NCBI RefSeq assembly: GCF_000225505.1
Contig: NZ_BACI01000120.1
Location: forward strand, 156,851 to 220,850
Origin: Gordonia alkanivorans NBRC 16433
GTDB lineage: Bacteria > Actinomycetota > Actinomycetes > Mycobacteriales > Mycobacteriaceae
DNA: 64,000 bases
Direction of reading: 5' to 3'
A program made the translations under genes and the position numbers. The notes beneath the pieces are model-generated. The model worked only from the letters and a program-made list of their open reading frames with translations. It made no database searches and was not told the DNA's origin. Below, piece by piece: positions 26,112 through 35,081 of this stretch. Numbering within the stretch: the first letter of the stretch is position 1; the number at the start of each line of letters is the position of its first letter.

Positions 26112-26546
26112 TCATCGTCCGACACCCGCCCCGGTCGGTGTGCCTGCGGTGGGCGTCATCTCGATGACCCGCCGGCTGGTCAAAGCCGATCGCAGTTGAT
26201 CCGCCAGTTCTTCACTGGTCCTGTCCGCGGCGCCGCGTCGAGCGCGGATCACCACGTATGTCTCGACGGCCGGACAGAGATGCCGCGTAGCCGCGAACGC
26301 GGCCCGCAGCCGTCGTGCGACGGCATGGCGGACCACGGCGTTGCCCACCGACTTACTCACGACAAGGCCGAGCCAGGGTCCACCTGTCATGGCGACGTCG
26401 CGGCGTAACCCGGTCGGATCCGGCCACTGTGGGCCGACCGGTGCCAGGTGTACGACGAAGTCACGAGCATTCACCCGCGCACCGGACTTCAGGGTGCGTG
26501 AGAAGTCGGATCCACGAGAGATCCGATGAGAAGACGCAGTCATCAT
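26112..26546 (-). CDS. rnpA: Ribonuclease P protein component
   Basis: Protein subunit of RNase P, which trims tRNA 5' ends. 144 aa; N-terminal H-R-I-S-R-G-S-D-F segment and the signature K-S-V-G-N-A-V-V-R-H-x-V-A-R-R-L-R. Two adjacent ATG codons (26546 and 26543) can serve as start. rpmH lies 40 bases upstream on the same strand, the standard pairing. Confidence 0.94.
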   Translation of the reverse strand: MMTASSHRISRGSDFSRTLKSGARVNARDFVVHLAPVGPQWPDPTGLRRDVAMTGGPWLGLVVSKSVGNAVVRHAVARRLRAAFAATRHLCPAVETYVVIRARRGAADRTSEELADQLRSALTSRRVIEMTPTAGTPTGAGVGR

Positions 26547-26586
26547 CAGCTGACCGGACCCGGAGGATCCGGTGGGTAGCCGACGA

Positions 26587-26730
26587 TCAGGCGGTGAGCT
26601 TCGCGCGGCCCTTGTTACGGCGGCTGCTGACGATCGCACGGCCGGCGCGGGTCCGCATACGCAGACGGAAGCCGTGCACGCGCGAACGACGACGGTTGTT
26701 CGGCTGGAAAGTACGCTTGCCCTTGGCCAC
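26587..26730 (-). CDS. rpmH: 50S ribosomal protein L34
   Basis: 47-aa, strongly basic L34 with the signature K-R-T-F-Q-P-N-N-R-R-R and the C-terminal R-R-N-K-G-R-A-K-L-T segment. Start GTG at 26730 with AAGGAG about 6 bases upstream. First gene of the leftward cluster and divergent from dnaA. Confidence 0.96.
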   Translation of the reverse strand: MAKGKRTFQPNNRRRSRVHGFRLRMRTRAGRAIVSSRRNKGRAKLTA

Positions 26731-27245
26731 GGTGACTCCTTGTGCTCCCTGTGAGCACGCCGGTTACCCGCACGTGACCCACATGTTGTCGTTGGTCGTT
26801 GATCCAGGACGGTGCCGAACTCTTGTCGGTGATGAACTCGGCGAACATGACAAAACGCCGCGCAAATCCGCAACCTGGATGACCAGTCGAGACTACTGAC
26901 AGCGCGCGCTCAAATCAAACGCGGTCGTCGGGGCAGCAGAACAGTCTCTCACCAGGTGTGTTCTGGAGCACGCGGATCGCGACAATCAGTCTGAACGAGT
27001 CAATTGTCCCGATCGCTTTGTAGCCCGCCGACACCTCTGTTAGGTTCTGTCAGAGCGTCGGCCACGAACCCCCGCCGGACACCAATGAAGTGTCGCCGGG
27101 ATCCGAGGTTACCGACCAAAGTCCCAAGTTCGTCATCACCGTTGTACACAGGTGTGGATAACTCTGTGGAGAGATGCGGTCGATGACGTGGGGTGCCCCG
27201 GCCCGCGTCAACGCTGGTAGTTTTCCGGGTCAGGAGGCCAGCCCC
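26731..27245. promoter_or_regulatory. Divergent rpmH/dnaA promoter region with DnaA boxes
   Basis: 515 bases without a gene. It contains a DnaA-box-like TTGTACACA (27142-27150, one mismatch) and a perfect inverted box TGTGGATAA (27153-27161), 85-95 bases upstream of the dnaA start, which points to DnaA autoregulation. Promoters of rpmH and dnaA must lie here, but no -35/-10 pair is clear by eye. Confidence 0.65.
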
Positions 27246-28778
27246 GTGACTTCAGACCGCGACACATTCGGTGAGGTGTGGCAACAGGTCGTCGCCGAAC
27301 TCAACGACGACGAAGCCGCACGTGACCACGAACCACTGACCCGCCAGCAGAAGGCGTGGCTGTCACTGGTCCGACCCCTCACCCTGACCGAGGGTTTCGC
27401 CCTCCTCACCGTGCCGACCGCTCTGGTCCAGGAACAGATCGAGCGGAATCTGCGCGAGACGATCCGTTCCGTGCTGAGCCGTCACCTGAACGAGCCGGTC
27501 GATCTCGGCGTCCGAATCCAGACACCCCGCAACGACGAGCCGATGCCCGAGCCGGCCGCGCCCGAACCCCGCGTGGTCAACGGCGCGGCGCCGGTCGACT
27601 ACTCCGCGGTCCCGGGCGCGGCGATCGGTGCCGGCTTCCCGGCGACCCCGGGCGCCGGACCCGCGCCGGGTGGCGACACCGGCCGGCCGTCGGGCGACTG
27701 GGCCTCGTATTTCGCCGAGCGGCCGACCAGTACGCCGTCGCCGTCGGGCGCAAACCTGAACCCCAAGTACACCTTTGACACTTTCGTCATCGGTGCGTCG
27801 AACCGCTTCGCGCACGCGTCGGCGGTCGCGGTGTCCGAGGCTCCGGCACGGGCATACAACCCGCTGTTCATCTGGGGAGAGTCGGGACTGGGCAAGACCC
27901 ATCTGCTCCACGCGGCCGGGCACTACGCCCAGCGCCTGTTCCCCGGGATGCGCGTCAAGTACGTCTCGACCGAGGAATTCACCAACGACTTCATCAACTC
28001 GCTGCGCGACGACCGGCGGGTGGCGTTCAAGCGTCGCTACCGCGACGTCGACGTGCTGCTGGTCGACGACATCCAGTTCCTCGTGGGTAAAGAGGGTATC
28101 CAGGAAGAGTTCTTCCACACTTTCAACACGCTTCACAACGCGAGCAAGCAGATCGTCATCTCGTCCGATCGCCCGCCGAAACAGCTTGCAACACTTGAAG
28201 ATCGGCTCCGTACGCGATTCGAGTGGGGACTGATCACCGACGTCCAGCCGCCGGATCTGGAGACCCGCATCGCCATCCTGCGCAAGAAGGCGCAGATGGA
28301 CAACATCGCCGTGCCCGACGACGTCCTCGAGCTGATCGCGTCGAAGATCGAGCGCAACATCCGGGAGCTCGAAGGTGCGCTGATCCGCGTGACGGCGTTC
28401 GCCTCACTCAACGACGCCGCCCTCGACAAGTCGCTTGCCGACGTCGTGCTGCAGGCGCTGCTGCCCAACTCGGGCACCCTCGAGGTCAGCGCCGCCAGCA
28501 TCCTCGCGATCACCGCCGAGTACTTCGACATCTCGGTCGAAGAACTGCGGGGCCCCGGCAAGACGCGATCCATCGCCCAGGCACGTCAGATCTCGATGTA
28601 CCTGTGCCGCGAGCTCACCGACCTGTCGCTGCCGAAGATCGGCGAGACGTTCGACCGTGACCACACCACGGTCATGTACGCCGAACGCAAGATCCGCAAG
28701 GAGATGGCCGAGCGCCGCAAGGTGTACGACCACGTCCAGGAGCTGACCGCCCGCATCAAGCAGCGTGCGGTGGGCTGA
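27246..28778 (+). CDS. dnaA: Chromosomal replication initiator DnaA
   Basis: Binds DnaA boxes and melts oriC. 510 aa: domain I (1-~85), Pro/Ala-rich domain II (~90-165), AAA+ domain III with Walker A G211-E-S-G-L-G-K217-T and Walker B V-D-D-I-Q-F, and DNA-binding domain IV with the signature F-D-R-D-H-T-T-V-M-Y-A. GTG at 27246 is chosen because AGGAGG lies 8 bases upstream; an in-frame ATG 72 bases earlier lacks such a site. Followed by a terminator and oriC. Confidence 0.97.
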   Translation: MTSDRDTFGEVWQQVVAELNDDEAARDHEPLTRQQKAWLSLVRPLTLTEGFALLTVPTALVQEQIERNLRETIRSVLSRHLNEPVDLGVRIQTPRNDEPMPEPAAPEPRVVNGAAPVDYSAVPGAAIGAGFPATPGAGPAPGGDTGRPSGDWASYFAERPTSTPSPSGANLNPKYTFDTFVIGASNRFAHASAVAVSEAPARAYNPLFIWGESGLGKTHLLHAAGHYAQRLFPGMRVKYVSTEEFTNDFINSLRDDRRVAFKRRYRDVDVLLVDDIQFLVGKEGIQEEFFHTFNTLHNASKQIVISSDRPPKQLATLEDRLRTRFEWGLITDVQPPDLETRIAILRKKAQMDNIAVPDDVLELIASKIERNIRELEGALIRVTAFASLNDAALDKSLADVVLQALLPNSGTLEVSAASILAITAEYFDISVEELRGPGKTRSIAQARQISMYLCRELTDLSLPKIGETFDRDHTTVMYAERKIRKEMAERRKVYDHVQELTARIKQRAVG

Positions 28779-28799
28779 CACTCCTCTTCTCTGCTCTCC

Positions 28800-28835
28800 A
28801 CGCGCCTCTCGTGCCTTGCACGGGAGGCGCGTTTC
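28800..28835 (+). terminator. dnaA terminator
   Basis: 15-bp stem (ACGCGCCTCTCGTGC with one G-T pair against its partner at 28818-28832) and a 3-base loop, followed by a short T-containing tail, 21 bases after the dnaA stop. Confidence 0.85.
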
Positions 28836-28881
28836 GTGTGTCAAGGGCGTGTGCAGGCCTGGACGCCGTCATATCCCGATT

Positions 28882-28969
28882 CCTGAGGTGCGAGCGTGGG
28901 GGAGCCTCAGAGGGGCGAGACGGCGCACTGGGCCTTCGAGGCTCGTCGCCACGCTCCTCGCACCTCAGG
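28882..28969. repeat. Inverted repeat of the TGAGGTGCGAG family
   Basis: Left arm CCTGAGGTGCGAG-CGTGG (28882-28899) pairs with the right arm at 28949-28969 (CCACGCTCCTCGCACCTCAGG on the plus strand), apart from a 3-base bulge. A related hairpin occurs at 55042-55074, which suggests an interspersed repeat family. Confidence 0.75.
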
Positions 28970-29036
28970 CAGCGGTAGCCGGCTCTCGCACCTCGCTCCT
29001 CGCACCTCAGGCAGCGGTAGCCGGCTCTCGCACCTC
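28953..29036. repeat. 42-bp perfect tandem duplication in oriC
   Basis: Units 28953-28994 and 28995-29036 are identical. Each contains CTCCTCGCACCTCAGG and GCGGTAGCCGG. The second begins exactly where the first ends, and the sequence GCACC starts a third partial copy. Confidence 0.95.
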
Positions 29037-29626
29037 GCACCACCCGGGAAGAGATGACACCACTGTCCGCCGGCCCCGCACGGACGTCGGATCCATCACC
29101 GAGAACCACAACTCTGTTCCCCGGGTCGAGACTGACACGTCGATCTTCTGTGTTCTCGCACACTCGGATCGGCCGTCTGGAATGACAATTTTCAGGTCCT
29201 GAGGCTGTGGATCGGCATGGGATAACAGCCGAAGACCTGTGCACCGACGGTGGACGCCGCGCGAACAACAAGTTTTGTCCACAGACTCTTTGGATTCGAC
29301 TCAACGACGCTCCACCGGTCATGCACACCCGCGCACCCCGTCCGACTGGCCCGATGTAACTGTTGTCCACAGATTCCACAGTTCCTATTACTGAGATGGA
29401 TCCCTCTCTAAAGAGAAATCTTTTGTAAGAAGGACTGTGCACAAACACCCATCCGCGGGCCCTGCAGGCCCGTCCTCCCGGATGGACTGAGTTGGCCCCA
29501 ACCATCCCGGCATCGGCGGTCGCGTTCTACAGTGGGATTCCCGGATGTGGGACGTGATCGACCATGCCGTCGTTTCGGCTCCGGCATGCCGACGATCCGC
29601 ACGAGAGAGAAGGGCAATCTCCCAGC

Positions 29627-30796
29627 ATGAAGTTCCGTGTCGCACGTGACGAGTTCGCTGATTCCGTCGCCTGGGTTGCTCGAAGCCTGCCCTCTCGTCC
29701 GCCGGTACCGGTTCTGGGCTGTGTGGTGCTCAACGTCGGCGAGACCGGTCTGACCGTCTCGGGATTCGACTACGAGGTCTCGGCCCAGGAGAACCTGGGT
29801 GCCGAGGTGGCCGAGCCCGGCCAGGTGCTGGTCTCCGGTCGCCTGCTGGCCGACATCACCAAGGCCCTGCCCAACAAGCCCGTCGACGTGACCCTTGACG
29901 GCTCCCGCGTTGCGATCACCTGCGGTAGCGCCAAATTCTCCCTGCCGACGATGCCGGTCGAGGACTACCCGCAGCTGCCCGACGTCCCGGCCATCACCGG
30001 CACGATCCCCTCACAGCTGTTCGCCGAGGCGATCTCCCAGGTCGCCGTCGCCGCCGGCAAGGACGACACCCTGCCGATGCTGACCGGCGTGCGCGTCGAG
30101 ATCGAGGGCAACTCCGTGGTCCTCGCGGCCACCGACCGTTTCCGCCTTGCTGTGCGCGAATTGCAGTGGGAGCCTTCGGACCCCGACACCAAGGGGGCGG
30201 TTCTGGTCCCGGCCAAGACGCTCTCCGAAAGCGCCAAGACCGCGGGCGCCGAGGGCACCGGCGTCGTCTCGCTGGCCTTCGGCAGCGGTGCGGCCATCGG
30301 ATCCGACGGCATCCTGGGCATCCTCGGCGAGACCAAGAAGACCACCACCCGCCTGCTCGACGCGGAGTTCCCGAAGTTCCGCCAGCTGCTGCCGGCCAGC
30401 CACACCGCGGTCGCGACCATCGACAGCGCTCCGCTGATCGAGGCGATCCGCCGCGTCGCTCTGGTCGCCGAGCGCGGTGCGCAGGTCCGGATGGAGTTCA
30501 CCGAGGGATCCGTGCTCCTCACCGCCGGTGGCGACGAGGCGGGCAAGGCCGAGGAAGAGCTGCCCGTGTCGTTCCACGGCGAGCCGCTGACCATCGCCTT
30601 CAACCCTGGCTACCTGCAGGACGGTCTGTCGGCGATCAACGCCGACAGCGTCGACTTCGGTTTCACCACCCCGAGCCGTCCGGCGGTCCTGCGTCCGGCC
30701 AGCGGCGAGGATCCGGTCGCCGACGAGTCCGGCGCCTACGTGGCCCCCGAGAGCGCGTTCAGCTACCTGCTGATGCCGGTCCGCCTGCCGGGCTGA
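29627..30796 (+). CDS. dnaN: DNA polymerase III beta sliding clamp
   Basis: Ring-shaped processivity clamp; 389 aa with three repeated clamp folds and the usual ending L-L-M-P-V-R-L. ATG at 29627 (M-K-F-R-V) is chosen because homologues start there; an upstream in-frame ATG at 29564 would add 21 unlikely residues. AGAAGGG lies about 11 bases upstream. recF follows after 37 bases. Confidence 0.97.
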   Translation: MKFRVARDEFADSVAWVARSLPSRPPVPVLGCVVLNVGETGLTVSGFDYEVSAQENLGAEVAEPGQVLVSGRLLADITKALPNKPVDVTLDGSRVAITCGSAKFSLPTMPVEDYPQLPDVPAITGTIPSQLFAEAISQVAVAAGKDDTLPMLTGVRVEIEGNSVVLAATDRFRLAVRELQWEPSDPDTKGAVLVPAKTLSESAKTAGAEGTGVVSLAFGSGAAIGSDGILGILGETKKTTTRLLDAEFPKFRQLLPASHTAVATIDSAPLIEAIRRVALVAERGAQVRMEFTEGSVLLTAGGDEAGKAEEELPVSFHGEPLTIAFNPGYLQDGLSAINADSVDFGFTTPSRPAVLRPASGEDPVADESGAYVAPESAFSYLLMPVRLPG

Positions 30797-30833
30797 CCCG
30801 CGCCGCGCACCCAGCCGATCACCGCAACCGACC

Positions 30834-32048
30834 GTGTTCGTACGTGAGCTGCACCTGAGGGATTTCCGCTCGTGGCAGGCCGTCGACCTCGATCTGCGGC
30901 CCGGCCCGACGGTCTTCACCGGCCGGAACGGCTTCGGCAAGACCAACCTGCTCGAGGCGCTGTTCTACCTGGCGACCCTGCGGTCGCACCGGGTGAGTTC
31001 CGATGCTCCGCTGGTGCATTCCGGATCCGCGTCGGCCCTGGTCACCGCCACCGTCGAGAACGAGGGCCGGGAGCTGACCGCGGAACTGCGCATCAACGCC
31101 GAAGGTGCCAACAAGGCGTCGATCAACCGCAGTCCCGCCCGACGATCCCGCGATCTGCTCGGGATCCTGCGGACCGTGCTGTTCGCTCCCGAGGATCTCT
31201 CGCTCGTCCGGGGGGATCCCGGCGACCGGCGACGTTTCATCGACGAACTCGTCGCCCAGCGCGGTCCACGGTGGGTGGCCGCTCGCGCCGACTACGACCG
31301 GGTGCTGCGACAGCGGTCGGCGCTGCTCAAGACGGCGGCCGCGGCGCTGCGGCGCGGCGGTGACCAGGCCGAGTCGGTCATCAGCACGCTCGATGTATGG
31401 GACGGTCAGCTCGCCGATCTGGGCGGACAGGTGACCGCGGCACGGCTGCAGGTCCTGGCCGAGCTGGAACCACATTTCACCCGCTCCTACGCGTCGATCG
31501 CGCCGCATTCGCGGCCCGCGACCCTGCGCTATCGGCCCGCCGGCGGCGTCGAAGTCGAGACGGCCACGGCCGAGTCGATCAGCGAGATCCTCACCGCTCG
31601 TCTGAGCGACTTGCGCGACAAGGAGATCGATCGCGGTATGTGCCTGGTCGGTCCGCACCGTGACGACATCGACATCGTGCTCGGCACCGACGTAGCGAAA
31701 GGCTTTGCCTCCCACGGTGAATCGTGGTCGCTCGCACTCGCTCTGCGGTTGGGCTCCGTCGAACTGACGCGCGCCGAGGGGATCGAACCGGTCATCATGC
31801 TCGACGACGTCTTCGCCGAACTCGACGCCAAGCGTCGGGAGAAACTGGTGGAGTTCACCGCCGGCGCCGAGCAGTTGCTGATCACCGCAGCGGTCGCCGA
31901 CGACATCCCGGGCGAGATCGGTGGCCGTCGGATCCTCGTCGACGTCGTCGAGGACGCAGACGGTCGCCGGTCGACGGTCGTCGGAGACGAGTCGGATTCA
32001 CCGCCCGAACGCGTCGGGGAACCGGTGAGCGGGGTCTCCGATGAGTGA
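30834..32048 (+). CDS. recF: DNA replication and repair protein RecF
   Basis: SMC-like ATPase that helps load RecA at gaps. 404 aa; Walker A G30-R-N-G-F-G-K36-T, signature and Walker B region late in the protein (M-L-D-D-V-F-A-E-L-D). Start GTG at 30834 (M-F-V-R-E-L-H-L-R-D-F-R-S-W is the family N-terminus). The last 8 bases overlap the next gene (ATGAGTGA). Confidence 0.96.
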   Translation: MFVRELHLRDFRSWQAVDLDLRPGPTVFTGRNGFGKTNLLEALFYLATLRSHRVSSDAPLVHSGSASALVTATVENEGRELTAELRINAEGANKASINRSPARRSRDLLGILRTVLFAPEDLSLVRGDPGDRRRFIDELVAQRGPRWVAARADYDRVLRQRSALLKTAAAALRRGGDQAESVISTLDVWDGQLADLGGQVTAARLQVLAELEPHFTRSYASIAPHSRPATLRYRPAGGVEVETATAESISEILTARLSDLRDKEIDRGMCLVGPHRDDIDIVLGTDVAKGFASHGESWSLALALRLGSVELTRAEGIEPVIMLDDVFAELDAKRREKLVEFTAGAEQLLITAAVADDIPGEIGGRRILVDVVEDADGRRSTVVGDESDSPPERVGEPVSGVSDE

Positions 32049-32628
32049 CGAAGCACCTTCGTCGCGTCCCGACGCAGCCGGGGAGCCGTCGAACCGGCCG
32101 ATCGAACCGGGCGAACTCGGCGGATACGAACGTGCCCGGAAGGCTCTGGAGGAGGCCCGCGCCGCGGCGCGGGCGGCCGGGAAGTCGGTGGGACGCGGTC
32201 GCGCGTCACCCGTGCGCCGCACACCGCGGGGTGCCCAGACACGTAAGCGATGGTCAGGGTCGGGTCCCGATGCGCGGGATCCGCAGCCCTTCGGTCGTCT
32301 CGTCGGCGGTCTGGCGAAGGACCGCGGCTGGCAGGAGAAGATCGGCGAAGGCACCCTGTTCGGCATGTGGGACCAGATCGTGGGAGCCGACATCGCCGCA
32401 CACGCGAAGCCGATCGAGTTGCGGGACAACGTACTTCACGTGCAGGCCGAGTCCACGGCATGGGCCACGCAGCTGCGGTACGTGCAGTCGCAGATCCTGG
32501 CGAAGATCGCGGCGGCCGTCGGAGACGGCGTGGTGAAGTCCCTGCGCATCAGCGGCCCCAAGGGTCCGTCGTGGCGTAAAGGCGAACGTCATGTGCGGGG
32601 GAGAGGCCCGCGGGACACCTACGGCTAG
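32041..32628 (+). CDS. dciA: DUF721 / DciA-like protein
   Basis: DciA proteins help load the replicative helicase DnaB where no DnaC exists. 195 aa: a low-complexity Pro/Arg/Ala-rich N-terminus (1-~80) and the DUF721 domain (~82-175) with W-x-x-I-V-G-x-x-I-A-x-H-A-x-P and L-x-V-x-A-x-S-T-A-W-A-T-Q-L. ATG at 32041 overlaps the recF stop by 8 bases (ATGAGTGA), so translation is coupled. Position between recF and gyrB is conserved in the order. Confidence 0.9.
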   Translation: MSDEAPSSRPDAAGEPSNRPIEPGELGGYERARKALEEARAAARAAGKSVGRGRASPVRRTPRGAQTRKRWSGSGPDARDPQPFGRLVGGLAKDRGWQEKIGEGTLFGMWDQIVGADIAAHAKPIELRDNVLHVQAESTAWATQLRYVQSQILAKIAAAVGDGVVKSLRISGPKGPSWRKGERHVRGRGPRDTYG

Positions 32629-32973
32629 GCCGGGCTTAGCAGACTCGTCCGCACATTACTAGTCGATGTGCCCCGTGAGCCGACTTTCCTCCCCAAGCCA
32701 CGATCGAACCGGGCTAGTCCCAAGAAAATCGATCTGAGGGCCTGTTAGCGGCCCCGGATGCACGTTCCTGGGCAAGTCAGGCAGTACACTGTGAGGTGTT
32801 GTCCCGACAGGGGACCACCAAACGGCAGAACGACCGCCGCCTTCAGGCAACCCGGGAAGTCCCGGGCATACCTGTGTGCGCATCGACCTGCCCGCCCCCT
32901 GGTCGAGTAGATCGAAGACGGATCTCGGGTACCTGGGATCCGCCGATGAGCAGAACAGGAGCGGACGCACCTC
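32629..32973. promoter_or_regulatory. gyrB upstream region
   Basis: 345 bases without a gene. TACACT at 32785-32790 is a plausible -10 hexamer but its -35 partner is unclear. A CCCGGG-AAGT-CCCGGG hairpin lies at 32851-32866 in the probable 5' leader. gyr promoters are often supercoiling-sensitive; the sequence does not prove it here. Confidence 0.4.
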
Positions 32974-35037
32974 GTGGCCGACACCAACGACACCGGACCC
33001 AAGAAGAGCAAGAAGAAGCCGTCGGAGTACGGCGCGGACTCGATCAACATCCTCGAAGGTCTGGAAGCCGTCCGCAAACGGCCCGGCATGTACATCGGTT
33101 CCACCGGTGAACGCGGCCTGCACCACCTGATCTGGGAGGTCGTCGACAACTCGGTCGACGAGGCGATGGCCGGCTTCGCGAGCCGCGTCGACGTGACCCT
33201 CCTCGAGGACGGCGGAGTCCAGGTCGTCGACGACGGTCGTGGCATCCCGGTGGAGAAGCATCGGACCGGTGTGCCCACCGTCGAGGTCGTCATGACCCAG
33301 CTGCACGCCGGTGGCAAGTTCGACTCGGATTCCTATGCGGTGTCCGGTGGTCTGCACGGCGTCGGCATCTCCGTGGTGAACGCCCTCTCGACCAAGGTCG
33401 AGCTGGAGATCGCGCGCGACGGTCACAACTGGACACAGGCCTATTCCTACGCCAAGCCGGGTGCCCTGGAGCAGGGCGATGCCACTCGCAAGACCGGTAC
33501 GACGGTGCGGTTCTGGCCGGATCCCGACATCTTCACCGAGACCACCAGATTCAACGCCGAAACCGTGGCGCGTCGTCTGCAGGAGATGGCCTTCCTCAAC
33601 AAGGGTCTGACCATCACGCTGACCGATCAGCGCCCCCAGGCCGTCGAGCCGCCCGGCGATCCCAACGGCGACGAGGACGCACCCACGACCGATGTCGCCG
33701 AGGTCGTCCTGTCGGAGACCGAGAAGGCCCAGGCCGCAGCCAAGCCGAAGACCCGGACGTACCACTACCCGGACGGGCTCGTCGACTACATCAAGCACCT
33801 CAACCGCACGAAGCAGTCGATCCACAACACGGTCATCGGGTTCAGCGCCAAGGGCGAGGGACACGAGGTCGAGATCGCGATGCAGTGGAACGCGGGTTAC
33901 TCGGAGTCGGTCCACACCTTCGCCAACACGATCAACACCCATGAGGGCGGCACGCACGAAGAGGGCTTCCGCGCGGCGCTGACCAGCACGGTCAACAAGT
34001 ACGCCCTCGAGAAGAAGCTCATCAAGGAGAAGGACGGCAAGCTCACCGGCGACGACATCCGCGAGGGTCTCGCCGCCGTCATCTCGGCGAAGGTCTCCGA
34101 CCCGCAGTTCGAGGGCCAGACCAAGACCAAGCTCGGCAACACCGAGATCAAGGGCTTCGTCCAGCGCACCTGCAACGAGCACCTCGGTCACTGGTTCGAG
34201 GCGAACCCCGCCGAGGCCAAGATCATCATCAAGAAGGCCGCCGACTCCGCCCAGGCCCGCATGGCCGCGCGTCGTGCGCGAGAGATGGTGCGCCGCAAGA
34301 CCGCAACCGACATCGGCGGCCTCCCCGGCAAGCTCGCCGACTGCCGCAGCAACGACCCCACCAAGTGTGAGGTCTACATCGTGGAGGGCGACTCGGCCGG
34401 CGGTAGCGCCAAGTCCGGCCGCGACTCGATGTATCAGGCGATCCTTCCGCTGCGCGGCAAGATCATCAACGTCGAGAAGGCCCGTATCGACCGAGTTCTC
34501 AAGAACGCCGAGGTCCAGTCGATCATCACGGCCTTCGGTACCGGCATCCACGACGAGTTCGACATCGCCAAATTGCGGTATCACAAGATCGTGCTGATGG
34601 CCGACGCCGACGTGGACGGCCAGCACATCTCGACGCTGCTGTTGACGCTGCTGTTCCGCTTCATGCGACCGCTCATCGAGCACGGTCACGTCTTCCTGGC
34701 GCAGCCGCCGCTGTACAAGCTGAAGTGGCAGAAGTCGGCTCCGGAGTTCGCCTACTCCGACCGCGAACGTGACGGTCTCCTCGAGGCGGGACGTGCCGCC
34801 GGCAAGAAGATCAACACCGACGACGGTATCCAGCGCTACAAGGGTCTCGGCGAGATGAACGCCAAGGAACTGTGGGAGACCACCATGGACCCGGCGGTGC
34901 GCGTCCTGCGTCAGGTGACGCTCGACGACGCCGCGGCCGCCGACGAACTGTTCTCCATCCTCATGGGTGAGGACGTCGCCGCACGTCGAAGCTTCATCGC
35001 CCGTAACGCGAAAGACGTTCGCTTCCTTGATGTCTGA
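32974..35037 (+). CDS. gyrB: DNA gyrase subunit B
   Basis: ATPase subunit of DNA gyrase; 687 aa. GHKL ATPase domain at the N-terminus (G-M-Y-I-G-S-T, then D-N-S-V-D-E-A, D-D-G-R-G-I-P and G-L-H-G-V-G), transducer domain, and TOPRIM domain with E-G-D-S-A-G-G-S and D-A-D-V-D-G. The QRDR-type P-L-R-G-K segment is intact. Start GTG at 32974 with AGGAGCGG upstream. gyrA follows after 44 bases. Confidence 0.97.
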   Translation: MADTNDTGPKKSKKKPSEYGADSINILEGLEAVRKRPGMYIGSTGERGLHHLIWEVVDNSVDEAMAGFASRVDVTLLEDGGVQVVDDGRGIPVEKHRTGVPTVEVVMTQLHAGGKFDSDSYAVSGGLHGVGISVVNALSTKVELEIARDGHNWTQAYSYAKPGALEQGDATRKTGTTVRFWPDPDIFTETTRFNAETVARRLQEMAFLNKGLTITLTDQRPQAVEPPGDPNGDEDAPTTDVAEVVLSETEKAQAAAKPKTRTYHYPDGLVDYIKHLNRTKQSIHNTVIGFSAKGEGHEVEIAMQWNAGYSESVHTFANTINTHEGGTHEEGFRAALTSTVNKYALEKKLIKEKDGKLTGDDIREGLAAVISAKVSDPQFEGQTKTKLGNTEIKGFVQRTCNEHLGHWFEANPAEAKIIIKKAADSAQARMAARRAREMVRRKTATDIGGLPGKLADCRSNDPTKCEVYIVEGDSAGGSAKSGRDSMYQAILPLRGKIINVEKARIDRVLKNAEVQSIITAFGTGIHDEFDIAKLRYHKIVLMADADVDGQHISTLLLTLLFRFMRPLIEHGHVFLAQPPLYKLKWQKSAPEFAYSDRERDGLLEAGRAAGKKINTDDGIQRYKGLGEMNAKELWETTMDPAVRVLRQVTLDDAAAADELFSILMGEDVAARRSFIARNAKDVRFLDV

Positions 35038-35081
35038 TCACGGATCGAATGGATTCGCAGTGATCGGAGAAAGAACACACA

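Larger units (their letters stand above)
28836..29626. other. Replication origin oriC (dnaA-dnaN intergenic region)
   Basis: About 790 bases without a gene. Perfect DnaA boxes TTGTCCACA at 29275-29283 and 29363-29371; box-like TGTGCACAA at 29436-29444 (one mismatch, reverse) and TGTGGATCG at 29206-29214 (two mismatches, reverse). An AT-rich stretch at about 29386-29432 next to the boxes may be the unwinding element. A CGGGCC/GGCCCG hairpin lies near 29456-29472. The 5' part holds G/C-rich repeats (28882-29036). The position matches oriC in mycobacteria. Confidence 0.85.

Noticed and set aside
28953..29036. Repeats in oriC as a possible CRISPR array
   Set aside because: The 42-bp units are directly adjacent with no unique spacers, and no cas gene is present.
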